NCBI RefSeq assembly: GCF_003260205.1
Contig: NZ_QERF01000002.1
Span: 1 to 64,000 of the forward strand
Direction of reading: 5' to 3'
Length of the DNA: 64,000 bases
From: Winogradskyella tangerina
GTDB lineage: Bacteria; Bacteroidota; Bacteroidia; Flavobacteriales; Flavobacteriaceae
Part shown: piece after piece, positions 50,840 through 58,239 of the stretch
How the letters are laid out: the number at the start of each line of letters is the position of its first letter
Position numbering within the stretch: position 1 is the first letter of the stretch
Notes under the pieces: generated by a model
The model's database searches: none
Told to the model about the DNA's origin: nothing
The model's input: only the letters and a program-made list of their open reading frames with translations
Position numbers and translations under genes: made by a program

Positions 50840-51694
50840 TTAAAGCTTATGTATAAGCTCTGAATAATTGACTTTTTCAGGTATAATGTCTAAATGAAAA
50901 AGTTGATCTTGAACATTATTGATCGTTTCTTCATCAATTAAATCCTGAGACCATTCAGTAATAGAAAGCCATTCTTGTACATCTTCTAATTCTTGTTCAT
51001 AACGATTGGCAATTGTGCGGTCGATACTTGGTATTGATTTAAACTCAGATGTCGTTTGATTTATAATATCTAATATGGTTCTTAAATCATCTTCATTATT
51101 CTCAATAAACTCATTTCTTACAGCAATAACAAAACATGGCCAGGGTGAAGGACAATCACCTATGCGTCTAAATGTACCGTCATCTACAAGTGGTTTAGTG
51201 GTAAATTTTTCCCACATAAAATAATCGGCCACGCCATTTGTTAAACCTTCTACAGCACCATTTAAATTTTGAATGACTTCAAATTGAAGATCGGTATCTA
51301 AATTCCAATTGTTTTGTTTTGCGTTTAGATAGGCCATGAGATGAGAGCCAGAGCCAAAACGACTAATGGCCGCCTTTGTTCCTTTAATGTCGTCTATAGT
51401 TTGATACTTCGACTTATCAGCAACATGTATACCCCAAATTAAAGGTGTTTTAACAAAGGTTTGAACTATTCTTGAAGGATTTCCTGCAATGATGTCTTTT
51501 ATAATACCTTCAGTTAAAATAACCGCAATATCGATATCACCAGATCTAAGTCCTTTGCACATAGCACCAGTACCTCCAAAGTAGTCGTGCCATCTTAAAT
51601 TAATCCCTTCAGCTTTATATTCTCCATTTTTTAGGGTAAGATACCAGGCCAAATTAAAATGCTCAGGAACACCGCCAATATTTACTTTCTTCAT
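50840..51694 (-). CDS. Substrate-binding-protein-like protein (NMT1/THI5 type) without signal peptide
   Basis: The 284-residue protein has the type II periplasmic-binding fold of NMT1/SsuA proteins: KKVNIGGVPEHFNLAWYLTL, then DYFGGTGAMCKGLRSGDIDI, KGTKAAISRFGSGSHLMAYL and NGAVEGLTNGVADYFMWEKF. It begins directly with the first strand, with no signal peptide or lipobox, so it should be cytosolic. It could be an enzyme or a sensor rather than a transporter subunit; no ABC permease or ATPase is near. Last of a five-gene leftward operon. Confidence 0.8.
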   Translation of the reverse strand: MKKVNIGGVPEHFNLAWYLTLKNGEYKAEGINLRWHDYFGGTGAMCKGLRSGDIDIAVILTEGIIKDIIAGNPSRIVQTFVKTPLIWGIHVADKSKYQTIDDIKGTKAAISRFGSGSHLMAYLNAKQNNWNLDTDLQFEVIQNLNGAVEGLTNGVADYFMWEKFTTKPLVDDGTFRRIGDCPSPWPCFVIAVRNEFIENNEDDLRTILDIINQTTSEFKSIPSIDRTIANRYEQELEDVQEWLSITEWSQDLIDEETINNVQDQLFHLDIIPEKVNYSELIHKL

Positions 51695-51717
51695 ATGATT
51701 AGAACTATTATGATAGA

Positions 51718-52590
51718 TTAAATATTAACGATACGCTCTAAGGCGTATAAGATTAATTTTTCAACAGTTTTTTTTGGATCTTTACTAAAGTCTCCGGTTG
51801 CCCTATTTGCAATAATGGCATTAAGTGAAAGGGCTTCATGTCCTAAGAGTTTCGAGAGTCCGTAGATCACAGAAGTCTCCATCTCGAAGTTTGTAATTCT
51901 GAACTCCTTGTAATTAAAGTTATCGAGTTTAGAATTCAAATTGGCATCGTGTAAAGGTAAACGCAGTACGCGACCTTGTGGACCGTAAAACCCACCAGCT
52001 GTTCCGGTCATACCTTGATAGATCTTGTCGCTTTCAAAATACTTTTGAAGATACTGACTGTTATTTATAATGATAGGTCGTGCCTTATTTTTATCCCAAT
52101 TGGTGTGCTGAATAAAGGCGTCTTCGATTTCGGGATTACTGATGCCGTCAATTTGATAGAAGTGAAGCATCCCATTAACATCAAGTCCATGTGTACTCAT
52201 TAAAAAGGCATCAACAGGAATATCAGATTGAAGCGATCCTGAAGTACCAATTCTAATAATATTAAGACTAGTGAGTTCTGTTTTTGGTTGACGCGTTTTA
52301 AGATCGATATTAACTAATGCGTCGAGTTCATTGAGAACAATATCAATATTATCTGGTCCAATACCCGTTGAAATAACGGTAATTCTTCGGTCTTTATAAT
52401 AGCCTGTTTGTGTTTTGAATTCTCTTTTTTGAGTGCTGAATTCAATACTTTCAAAATGTTTGGTAATCTTTTCTACCCGATCCTGGTCACCCACGAATAT
52501 GATGGTGTCCGAAATGTTTTCAGGCTTTAAATTAAGATGATAAACACTGCCATCTGGATTTAAAATAAGCTCAGAACTTTTAATTGACAT
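51718..52590 (-). CDS. Nucleoside phosphorylase family protein (uridine phosphorylase-like)
   Basis: The 290-residue protein has the PNP/UDP fold: FVGDQDRVEKITKHF, VISTGIGPDNIDIVLNEL, IRIGTSGSLQSDIPVDAFLM and the substrate loop FEMETSVIYGLSKLLGH. These enzymes split nucleosides with phosphate to a base and ribose-1-phosphate; uridine is a likely but unproven substrate. The start overlaps the DUF1835 gene by 11 bases, and the binding-protein gene starts 23 bases after its stop. Confidence 0.88.
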   Translation of the reverse strand: MSIKSSELILNPDGSVYHLNLKPENISDTIIFVGDQDRVEKITKHFESIEFSTQKREFKTQTGYYKDRRITVISTGIGPDNIDIVLNELDALVNIDLKTRQPKTELTSLNIIRIGTSGSLQSDIPVDAFLMSTHGLDVNGMLHFYQIDGISNPEIEDAFIQHTNWDKNKARPIIINNSQYLQKYFESDKIYQGMTGTAGGFYGPQGRVLRLPLHDANLNSKLDNFNYKEFRITNFEMETSVIYGLSKLLGHEALSLNAIIANRATGDFSKDPKKTVEKLILYALERIVNI

Positions 52591-53521
52591 GCAGTATAGT
52601 TTTTACAAGTTTATTTTGCTCAACACTAAACTGAAAACCTAAGCGTTCAACACCACCGTAGATCATGTTATTATTTAGTTCTGTCGCAAAATTATGAGTT
52701 CTAACTAAGGCTTCGTGGCCTTTTCTATTCAGTTTAAGACTTGATTCATCTTCGTCAAAAAAGATACTTAATTTGTCTATGAGTCGTCGGTGCTGAGTAT
52801 CACCAAAACCATAGTATCCTTGATAATTCAAACTATAGCCTAAGAGATGATGTCTCGATTTTATTTCATTGTCTCTTACAATTCTAAGGATATTATCTTC
52901 AAGAACACTTAACCCACTTTTTTGATGAGGGAAACGTTTTAAATGAGCTTTCAAACAGTTGCTCATGTATTTAAAGCTAGAGACCGTAATAATATATGGT
53001 TTTAATATGTTGTGGTCTTTACCGCAATAAGTTCGCCATAAAGCAATGGCTAGTTCCTTGTCCTCGTGCGTCAGTAAAACACGATTATTATAATGGTCTA
53101 AGAGTTGTTCTGGCGATAATTCTCCGAGTCCCTTAAGATTCTTTTCACCTTCAACACGGCCGCTGCAAATGAGGTATAAAGGCTTATTTATTTCTTTTTG
53201 GTGAAGTAAATTAATGACACCCAATAGGTTGATATGACAAAAAAGATCGTATTCAAACCAAAGATGAATTTCATCATACTTGTCGACCTTGTCTAATTTT
53301 GAAAGCTCCGCCTGAAGTTCTTCGTTATCAACTTCAATATCATAATGATCTTTGAGAAACTGACTTCTTATTTTGAAAAATTCGTCCGAAGCAATAGCCG
53401 GAATTGTTGGTCCTTCGCATAGCATTTCTTGCCATGTTAAAATATCGTCTTTAAAATCGAGTTCTCTTAAATATTCAGTTAGTGAATTACCATTGGTAAT
53501 ATGTAGAATTTGCTTTGTCAT
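52580..53521 (-). CDS. DUF1835 domain protein
   Basis: The 313-residue protein opens LHITNGNSLTEYLRELDFKD and continues ILTWQEMLCEGPTIPA and DEIHLWFEYDLFCHINLLGV, the DUF1835 pattern; the C-terminal half (NEIKSRHHLLGYSLNYQGY) is a helical companion domain. The function is unknown; the N-domain has a Rossmann-like arrangement. It sits between a SUI1-like gene (gap three bases) and a nucleoside phosphorylase gene (overlap 11 bases). Confidence 0.85.
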   Translation of the reverse strand: MTKQILHITNGNSLTEYLRELDFKDDILTWQEMLCEGPTIPAIASDEFFKIRSQFLKDHYDIEVDNEELQAELSKLDKVDKYDEIHLWFEYDLFCHINLLGVINLLHQKEINKPLYLICSGRVEGEKNLKGLGELSPEQLLDHYNNRVLLTHEDKELAIALWRTYCGKDHNILKPYIITVSSFKYMSNCLKAHLKRFPHQKSGLSVLEDNILRIVRDNEIKSRHHLLGYSLNYQGYYGFGDTQHRRLIDKLSIFFDEDESSLKLNRKGHEALVRTHNFATELNNNMIYGGVERLGFQFSVEQNKLVKTILHVN

Positions 53522-53524
53522 AAA

Positions 53525-53857
53525 TTAACCTCCAACACGTTTTACATTAAAACCTTTTTCTTTCAGTATGATCATGATCTTATCGCGATAGTCTCCTTGA
53601 ATGATAATTTTATCATCTTTAAAACTACCGCCAACACTGAGCTTGGTTTTTAATTGTTTAGTTAGTTTTTTAAAATCTTCTGCAGCACCGTTATAACCCT
53701 CAATTATGGTTATAGGTTTTCCTTTTCGCTTTTCATATTTACAGAGAATTGGCTCATCTTGAAGCCAAATATCAGAAGGTGTATGAACAGGATTATCTGC
53801 AGATTGTTCTTCAACATGATCTGGAAATTGTTTCTTAAGCTGATCTTGTAAATCCAT
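53525..53857 (-). CDS. SUI1/eIF1-like translation factor (YciH family)
   Basis: The 110-residue protein has the SUI1 core KRKGKPITIIEGYNGAAEDF, TKQLKTKLSVGGSFKDDKII and IQGDYRDKIMIILKEKGF, the bacterial eIF1-like fold. Bacterial YciH is thought to influence start-site selection. The gene directly abuts the dioxygenase gene (no gap) and is three bases from the DUF1835 gene. Confidence 0.93.
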   Translation of the reverse strand: MDLQDQLKKQFPDHVEEQSADNPVHTPSDIWLQDEPILCKYEKRKGKPITIIEGYNGAAEDFKKLTKQLKTKLSVGGSFKDDKIIIQGDYRDKIMIILKEKGFNVKRVGG

Positions 53858-54808
53858 TTATTTCTTGATCAATCCGAGTTCAACAAGTCGCTCATTTAAG
53901 AAATCACCAGCAGTAATATCATCAAATTGCTTTGGGTTGTCTTTATCTATACAACTATCTAATACATCTAATTTCATTTCACTTATAGGATGCATAAAAA
54001 ATGGGATAGAGTAGCGCGACGTTCCCCAAAGTTCGCGTGGCGGGTTAACAACACGGTGAATAGTTGATTTAAGTTTGTTGTTGGTATGTCTAGATAACAT
54101 ATCACCTACGTTGATCATTAATTCATCGGGTTCTGCAATGGCATCTAACCATTCTCCATCATGGCGTTGCACTTGTAAACCACGACCTTGAGCTCCCATA
54201 AGAAGAGTTATTAAATTAATATCTCCATGGGCTGCTGCACGTACAGCATTCTTTGGTTCTTGAGTTATTGGTGGATAATGAATTGGTCTTAAGATGGAGT
54301 TTCCGTTGTGTATATAACCATCAAAATAGGTCTCTTCAAGATCTAAATGTAAGGCAAGTGCTCGTAGAACATACTTGGCAGTTTTTTCAAGCATGGCATA
54401 GGCTTCCTTTCCTACCTCATTAAATTCTGGAAGTTCTTTCACTTCAACGTTTTCAGGATATTCTTTTCTTCGCTCTTCGTCATCTTCAACATACTGCCCG
54501 AAATGCCAAAACTCTTTTAAATCGCCTTCTTTTTTACCTTTAGCACTTTCTTTTCCGAAGGAAACATATCCGCGCTGGCCGCCAATTCCTGGAATCTCAT
54601 AACTTTCTTTAACCTCTAACGGAAGATTGAAAAAGTTTCTCACCTCACCATATAATCTATCCACTAAATCATCCTCTAAAAAATGGCCTTTTAGCGCAAC
54701 AAAGCCTATATCTTGATATGCTTTTCCAATTTCATCTATAAATTTCTGTTTTCGTTTAGGGTCTTCAGATAAGAAATCCTTTAAATCGACACTTGGTATT
54801 CTATCCAT
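53858..54808 (-). CDS. Isopenicillin-N-synthase-family Fe(II)/2OG oxygenase
   Basis: The 316-residue protein has the conserved opening IPSVDLKDFLSEDP, the HxD of the iron site in AAHGDINLITLLMGAQGRGL, the second His in STIHRVVNPP and the 2-oxoglutarate RxS in RYSIPFFMHP. It uses iron and O2, usually with 2-oxoglutarate, in the cytosol. The substrate is unknown; isopenicillin synthesis is not implied. Promoter box 54840-54847. It heads the five-gene leftward operon. Confidence 0.9.
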   Translation of the reverse strand: MDRIPSVDLKDFLSEDPKRKQKFIDEIGKAYQDIGFVALKGHFLEDDLVDRLYGEVRNFFNLPLEVKESYEIPGIGGQRGYVSFGKESAKGKKEGDLKEFWHFGQYVEDDEERRKEYPENVEVKELPEFNEVGKEAYAMLEKTAKYVLRALALHLDLEETYFDGYIHNGNSILRPIHYPPITQEPKNAVRAAAHGDINLITLLMGAQGRGLQVQRHDGEWLDAIAEPDELMINVGDMLSRHTNNKLKSTIHRVVNPPRELWGTSRYSIPFFMHPISEMKLDVLDSCIDKDNPKQFDDITAGDFLNERLVELGLIKK

Positions 54809-54839
54809 GAGAAGTATGCTTTAAATTTTAGTCAATATA

Positions 54840-54847
54840 CAAATCTA
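54840..54847 (-). promoter_or_regulatory. -7 box for the oxygenase operon
   Basis: TAGATTTG on the minus strand matches TAnnTTTG about 32 bases before the ATG at 54808. Confidence 0.5.
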
Positions 54848-54924
54848 ACGAAAATGCTCTAAAAATATGATTTTGGAATCACGACATTTTCATCTTCATT
54901 TTAACAATTTTAATGCTTTTTAAT

Positions 54925-54932
54925 TACATTTG
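54925..54932 (+). promoter_or_regulatory. -7 box for the E1 dehydrogenase gene
   Basis: TACATTTG matches TAnnTTTG about 22 bases before the ATG at 54955. Confidence 0.5.
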
Positions 54933-54954
54933 ATGCATTACACAATTCGAACTT

Positions 54955-56955
54955 ATGCCTACCATAACCAAAAGTAATATTGATTACGACAAACGTAATT
55001 TGAGCGATAAAACCCTTTTAAAGCTCTATTACAACATGCTTCGTCCTCGATTAATAGAGGAAAAAATGCTGATCTTATTGCGTCAGGGGAAGATCTCAAA
55101 ATGGTTTTCTGGCATAGGACAAGAAGCAATTTCTGTAGGCGTTACAATGGCCTTGAAACCTAGCGAATATATTTTGCCGATGCATCGTAATCTGGGTGTT
55201 TTTACTACGCGCGAAATTCCTTTACATCGCTTATTTTGTCAGTGGCAAGGTAAGGCGAGTGGTTTTACAAAAGGAAGAGACCGATCATTTCATTTTGGTA
55301 CTCAAGACTACAATATTGTCGGAATGATCTCCCATCTCGGTCCGCAACTCGGCGTTGCCGATGGTATTGCTCTGGCAAATTTATTAAAAAAAAACGGACA
55401 GGTAACAGCTGTGTTTACTGGTGAAGGTGGAACAAGTGAAGGCGATTTTCATGAAGCTTTAAACGTTGCTTCAGTATGGCAACTTCCGGTGATTTTCTGT
55501 ATCGAAAATAATGGTTACGGATTATCAACACCAACAAACGAGCAATATCATTGCAAGCATTTGGCAGATCGAGGTAAAGGTTATGGCATCGAATCATTTA
55601 TTTTTGATGGTAATAATGTCATCGAGACCTACTCTAAAGTGAAAACCCTTGCTGAAAGTGTTCGAAAACGTCCGAGACCAATACTTATTGAGTTCAAAAC
55701 TTTTAGACGTCGTGGACACGAAGAGGCAAGTGGAACAAAGTATGTTCCGGAACAATTAATGAAAGAATGGGAGGCCAAAGATCCCATTGAGAATTATCGT
55801 AGTTATTTATTTAGCAAAAAGATATTATCGGCAGAAATAGATAATAAATATGTTGATGAAATTAAGGCAGATATAGACAAAGCCTTAGAATCTGCATATG
55901 CCGAGGAACCAATAACTCCTAATTTAACCGAAGAATTAAATGATGTATTTAAACCATTTGAATACAAGGAAGTTAAGCCTAATAAAAAGACAAATGAACT
56001 ACGCTTGATTGACGCCATTTCAGAAGGATTGAGGCAATCGATGGAGGCTCATGACGATCTCGTAATTATGGGTCAGGATATTGCCGAATATGGTGGTGTA
56101 TTTAAAATTACCGAGGGCTTTGTGAAGCAGTTTGGAAAAGATCGCGTCCGCAATACGCCAATTTGTGAATCAGCGATCGTCGAGACCGGAATGGGATTGT
56201 CTATTGCAGGATTGAAAGCTGTAGTAGAAATGCAATTCTCTGATTTTGTTACCTCCGGATTTAACCCAATTGTAAATTATTTGGCCAAATCATATTATCG
56301 ATGGGCGCAACAAGCCGATGTTGTTGTCAGAATGCCTTGTGGAGCAGGAGTTGCAGCCGGACCATTTCATTCACAAACTAATGAAGCTTGGTTTACAAAA
56401 ACACCTGGTTTGAAAGTAGTCTACCCAGCATTCCCTTACGATGCTAAAGGATTACTAGCAACAGCCATCAATGATCCCAATCCAGTGTTGTTCTTTGAAC
56501 ATAAGGCGCTATATAGAAGCATTCGACAAGAGGTTCCTACAGAATATTACACTTTACCATTCGGACAAGCTTCGGTATTAAAAGAAGGTAATGATGTTAC
56601 GATCATTAGTTATGGGGCCGGTGTACATTGGGCTTTAGATACACTCGAAAACAACGGTGATATATCTGCAGACCTTATAGACCTTAGAACCTTGCAACCT
56701 TTAGATAAAGAAGCAATTTTGAGTTCAGTAAAGAAAACAGGTAAGGCAATTATACTTCAAGAAGACTCTTTATTTGGAGGTATTGCTAGTGATATTTCAG
56801 CTTTGATCATGGAAGAATGTTTCGAATATTTAGACGCACCGGTAAAGCGTGTGGCTAGTCTTGAAACACCCATACCATTTGCTGCTCAGCTAGAGGATCA
56901 GTATTTGGCAAAAGGCAAGTTTAAGGAGGAACTGCTTAAATTGATCAACTATTAA
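54955..56955 (+). CDS. Fused alpha-beta E1 component of branched-chain 2-oxoacid dehydrogenase type
   Basis: The 666-residue protein joins both E1 subunits. The alpha part (about 1-330) holds HRNLGVFTTREIPLHRLFCQ, the thiamine diphosphate motif TGEGGTSEGDFHEALNVASV to ENNGYGLST, and the phosphorylation-loop-like RRRGHEEASGT. The beta part (about 340-666) holds IMGQDIAEYGGVFKITEGF, NTPICESAIVETGMGLSIAG and a transketolase C domain (ISYGAGVHWALDTLEN). It decarboxylates 2-oxoacids such as 2-oxoisovalerate. The E2 and E3 genes are not here. Single gene with own promoter and terminator. Confidence 0.93.
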   Translation: MPTITKSNIDYDKRNLSDKTLLKLYYNMLRPRLIEEKMLILLRQGKISKWFSGIGQEAISVGVTMALKPSEYILPMHRNLGVFTTREIPLHRLFCQWQGKASGFTKGRDRSFHFGTQDYNIVGMISHLGPQLGVADGIALANLLKKNGQVTAVFTGEGGTSEGDFHEALNVASVWQLPVIFCIENNGYGLSTPTNEQYHCKHLADRGKGYGIESFIFDGNNVIETYSKVKTLAESVRKRPRPILIEFKTFRRRGHEEASGTKYVPEQLMKEWEAKDPIENYRSYLFSKKILSAEIDNKYVDEIKADIDKALESAYAEEPITPNLTEELNDVFKPFEYKEVKPNKKTNELRLIDAISEGLRQSMEAHDDLVIMGQDIAEYGGVFKITEGFVKQFGKDRVRNTPICESAIVETGMGLSIAGLKAVVEMQFSDFVTSGFNPIVNYLAKSYYRWAQQADVVVRMPCGAGVAAGPFHSQTNEAWFTKTPGLKVVYPAFPYDAKGLLATAINDPNPVLFFEHKALYRSIRQEVPTEYYTLPFGQASVLKEGNDVTIISYGAGVHWALDTLENNGDISADLIDLRTLQPLDKEAILSSVKKTGKAIILQEDSLFGGIASDISALIMEECFEYLDAPVKRVASLETPIPFAAQLEDQYLAKGKFKEELLKLINY

Positions 56956-56961
56956 AAACTA

Positions 56962-56995
56962 AAAAGACCAATACAACTTTTAGTATTGGTCTTTT
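56962..56995. terminator. Terminator after the E1 gene
   Basis: AAAAGACCAATAC and GTATTGGTCTTTT pair perfectly around eight bases; seven bases after the E1 stop. It may also end leftward transcription through the micro-ORFs. Confidence 0.88.
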
Positions 56996-57026
56996 CAATT
57001 CAACCTAATTGGGCGATTAATCCAAT

Positions 57027-57098
57027 TCATAATTTAATTGTTTGTAAGTCATCATCGAGACTGTGCGATGTATTGACGATTTTTGATAATGCTCTCAT
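57027..57098 (-). CDS. Micro-ORF 3, 23 residues
   Basis: ATG at 57096-57098 to TGA at 57027. The peptide starts MRALSKIVNTSHSLDD and ends LQTIKL. It shares with its two neighbours the A-rich leader (ATCAATCAAAAA-type words) and the MRxL start, but not the C-terminal motif. It is co-directional with exbD and the other micro-ORFs. Whether it is translated is not known. Confidence 0.35.
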   Translation of the reverse strand: MRALSKIVNTSHSLDDDLQTIKL

Positions 57099-57136
57099 GA
57101 TTTATTGATTTTTTGATTGATGAATAACGTTAGTAA

Positions 57137-57223
57137 CTATCTGTAACGTCTTTTACTGTTCCAAGTAAAGCTCTTTGTGTCTGTACCTGTGCTCGAAATT
57201 TGATTGTTGTTTAAAGTTCTCAT
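57137..57223 (-). CDS. Micro-ORF 2, 28 residues
   Basis: ATG at 57221-57223 to TAG at 57137. The peptide begins MRTLNNNQ, has a variable middle (ISSTGTDT) and ends KSFTWNSKRRYR. The beginning and end are shared with micro-ORF 1, with 24 to 26 bases identical at each end and a diverged centre. The leader is A-rich with repeated ATCATCAATC words, as in Bacteroidota translation starts. Strongly basic C-terminus with one Trp. Confidence 0.55.
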   Translation of the reverse strand: MRTLNNNQISSTGTDTKSFTWNSKRRYR

Positions 57224-57273
57224 AATTGTTTGTTTTTGATTGATGATTGATGATTTTTGATTTAGCGCTACGA

Positions 57274-57363
57274 TTATGATCTGTAACGTCTTTTACTGTT
57301 CCAAGCAAAACTCTTTGTGTTTTCACTCGTATTCGTTAATTGATTGTTGTTTAAAGTTCTCAT
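57274..57363 (-). CDS. Micro-ORF 1, 29 residues
   Basis: ATG at 57361-57363 to TAA at 57274. The peptide begins MRTLNNNQ, has a different middle (LTNTSENT) and ends KSFAWNSKRRYRS. Near-identical flanks to micro-ORF 2, 140 bases away. The gap upstream to the exbD stop (57364-57535) is AT-rich and contains GTTAAAATTTG, one base off the -7 consensus spacing, so a separate promoter is possible. Confidence 0.55.
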   Translation of the reverse strand: MRTLNNNQLTNTSENTKSFAWNSKRRYRS

Positions 57364-57535
57364 GATGTTTTTCGTTTTTTAATTGATTACACTTTATAGA
57401 CGGCTAAAAAAGAAAAATGTTACAGTACTTTGCATAACATAGTAATGATTTAACAAATTTTAACTATTCAATCTGTAGAATAGGGGCAAGAAAAGGTGAT
57501 GCTCAATGTGGAACTATCTCAGGAATACTAAAAGT

Positions 57536-58102
57536 TTAGTCGCGTTTTACCATTACTTCAGATACGGTAAATGGATAAGCGCTTTTTACTTTTTTAAATT
57601 CTGAATCTGTGATCTCATTAGGTGATTTATTAAATTTCACCCTTATATATGCTTCTCTCAGATCATAAAATGCCTTGGTAATTTCATCCTGAACCGAAAT
57701 AAACAAATGGTATTTGGTTAAGGCATCATGACTTAATGAAATAACAGCTTCCTTTGGGTGATCTGACGAATCAGATTTTCCCTCACCATGACAATAGTCG
57801 CATTGGGATAAACCATTATTATCTACAAACGCCTTTACAAGGTTTTCAATATCTTCTAATTGCACCACTTTATCTTCGATAAATATTTCTTGTTCGTGGT
57901 TCAGTTCAATCCTTAGAATATTTCGCTCAGCCACTGTTCCTATACATTCATTAATGTCCAAGCATTCACTTGGTAATTGTCTTAGTATGCCTTTATCGGC
58001 CGAAATTGTGGTGGTCACTAAAAAGAAAATTAGTAGTAGAAAGGCAATGTCTGCCATGGAACCTGCGTTGACCGTCGCAGGTTGTCTTTGAAATGATCTC
58101 AT
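57536..58102 (-). CDS. ExbD/TolR-family protein with a DnaJ-type CxxCxGxG insert
   Basis: The 188-residue protein has the ExbD layout: short cytosolic start (RSFQRQPATVNAGSMADIAF), one transmembrane helix (LLLIFFLVTTTISA) with the conserved Asp of MADIAF, then a periplasmic domain. The middle of that domain holds QCDYCHGEGKSDSS, an exact single CxxCxGxG unit that could bind a metal or haem-like ligand. ExbD works with ExbB to drive TonB. No exbB or tonB is near, so its partners are elsewhere. Three micro-ORFs follow on the same strand. Confidence 0.85.
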   Translation of the reverse strand: MRSFQRQPATVNAGSMADIAFLLLIFFLVTTTISADKGILRQLPSECLDINECIGTVAERNILRIELNHEQEIFIEDKVVQLEDIENLVKAFVDNNGLSQCDYCHGEGKSDSSDHPKEAVISLSHDALTKYHLFISVQDEITKAFYDLREAYIRVKFNKSPNEITDSEFKKVKSAYPFTVSEVMVKRD

Positions 58103-58203
58103 AATGTAATTATTTAAAATGTTAATAATTTTTAAGTCACAAGAACAGTACCAATGTTGTTAAAGGTTATTAACAATTCAATAGAAAAACCCTTACAATA
58201 TGC

Positions 58204-58211
58204 TATTTTTG
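58204..58211 (+). promoter_or_regulatory. -7 box for the helicase gene
   Basis: TATTTTTG matches TAnnTTTG and lies 28 bases before the ATG at 58240. Confidence 0.5.
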
Positions 58212-58239
58212 CGAAATTAACATTCGACAGAATTAGTCT

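Noticed and set aside
53858..54808. Isopenicillin N synthase in a beta-lactam pathway
   Set aside because: Only the general Fe/2OG oxygenase fold is seen; no ACV synthetase or other pathway gene is near.
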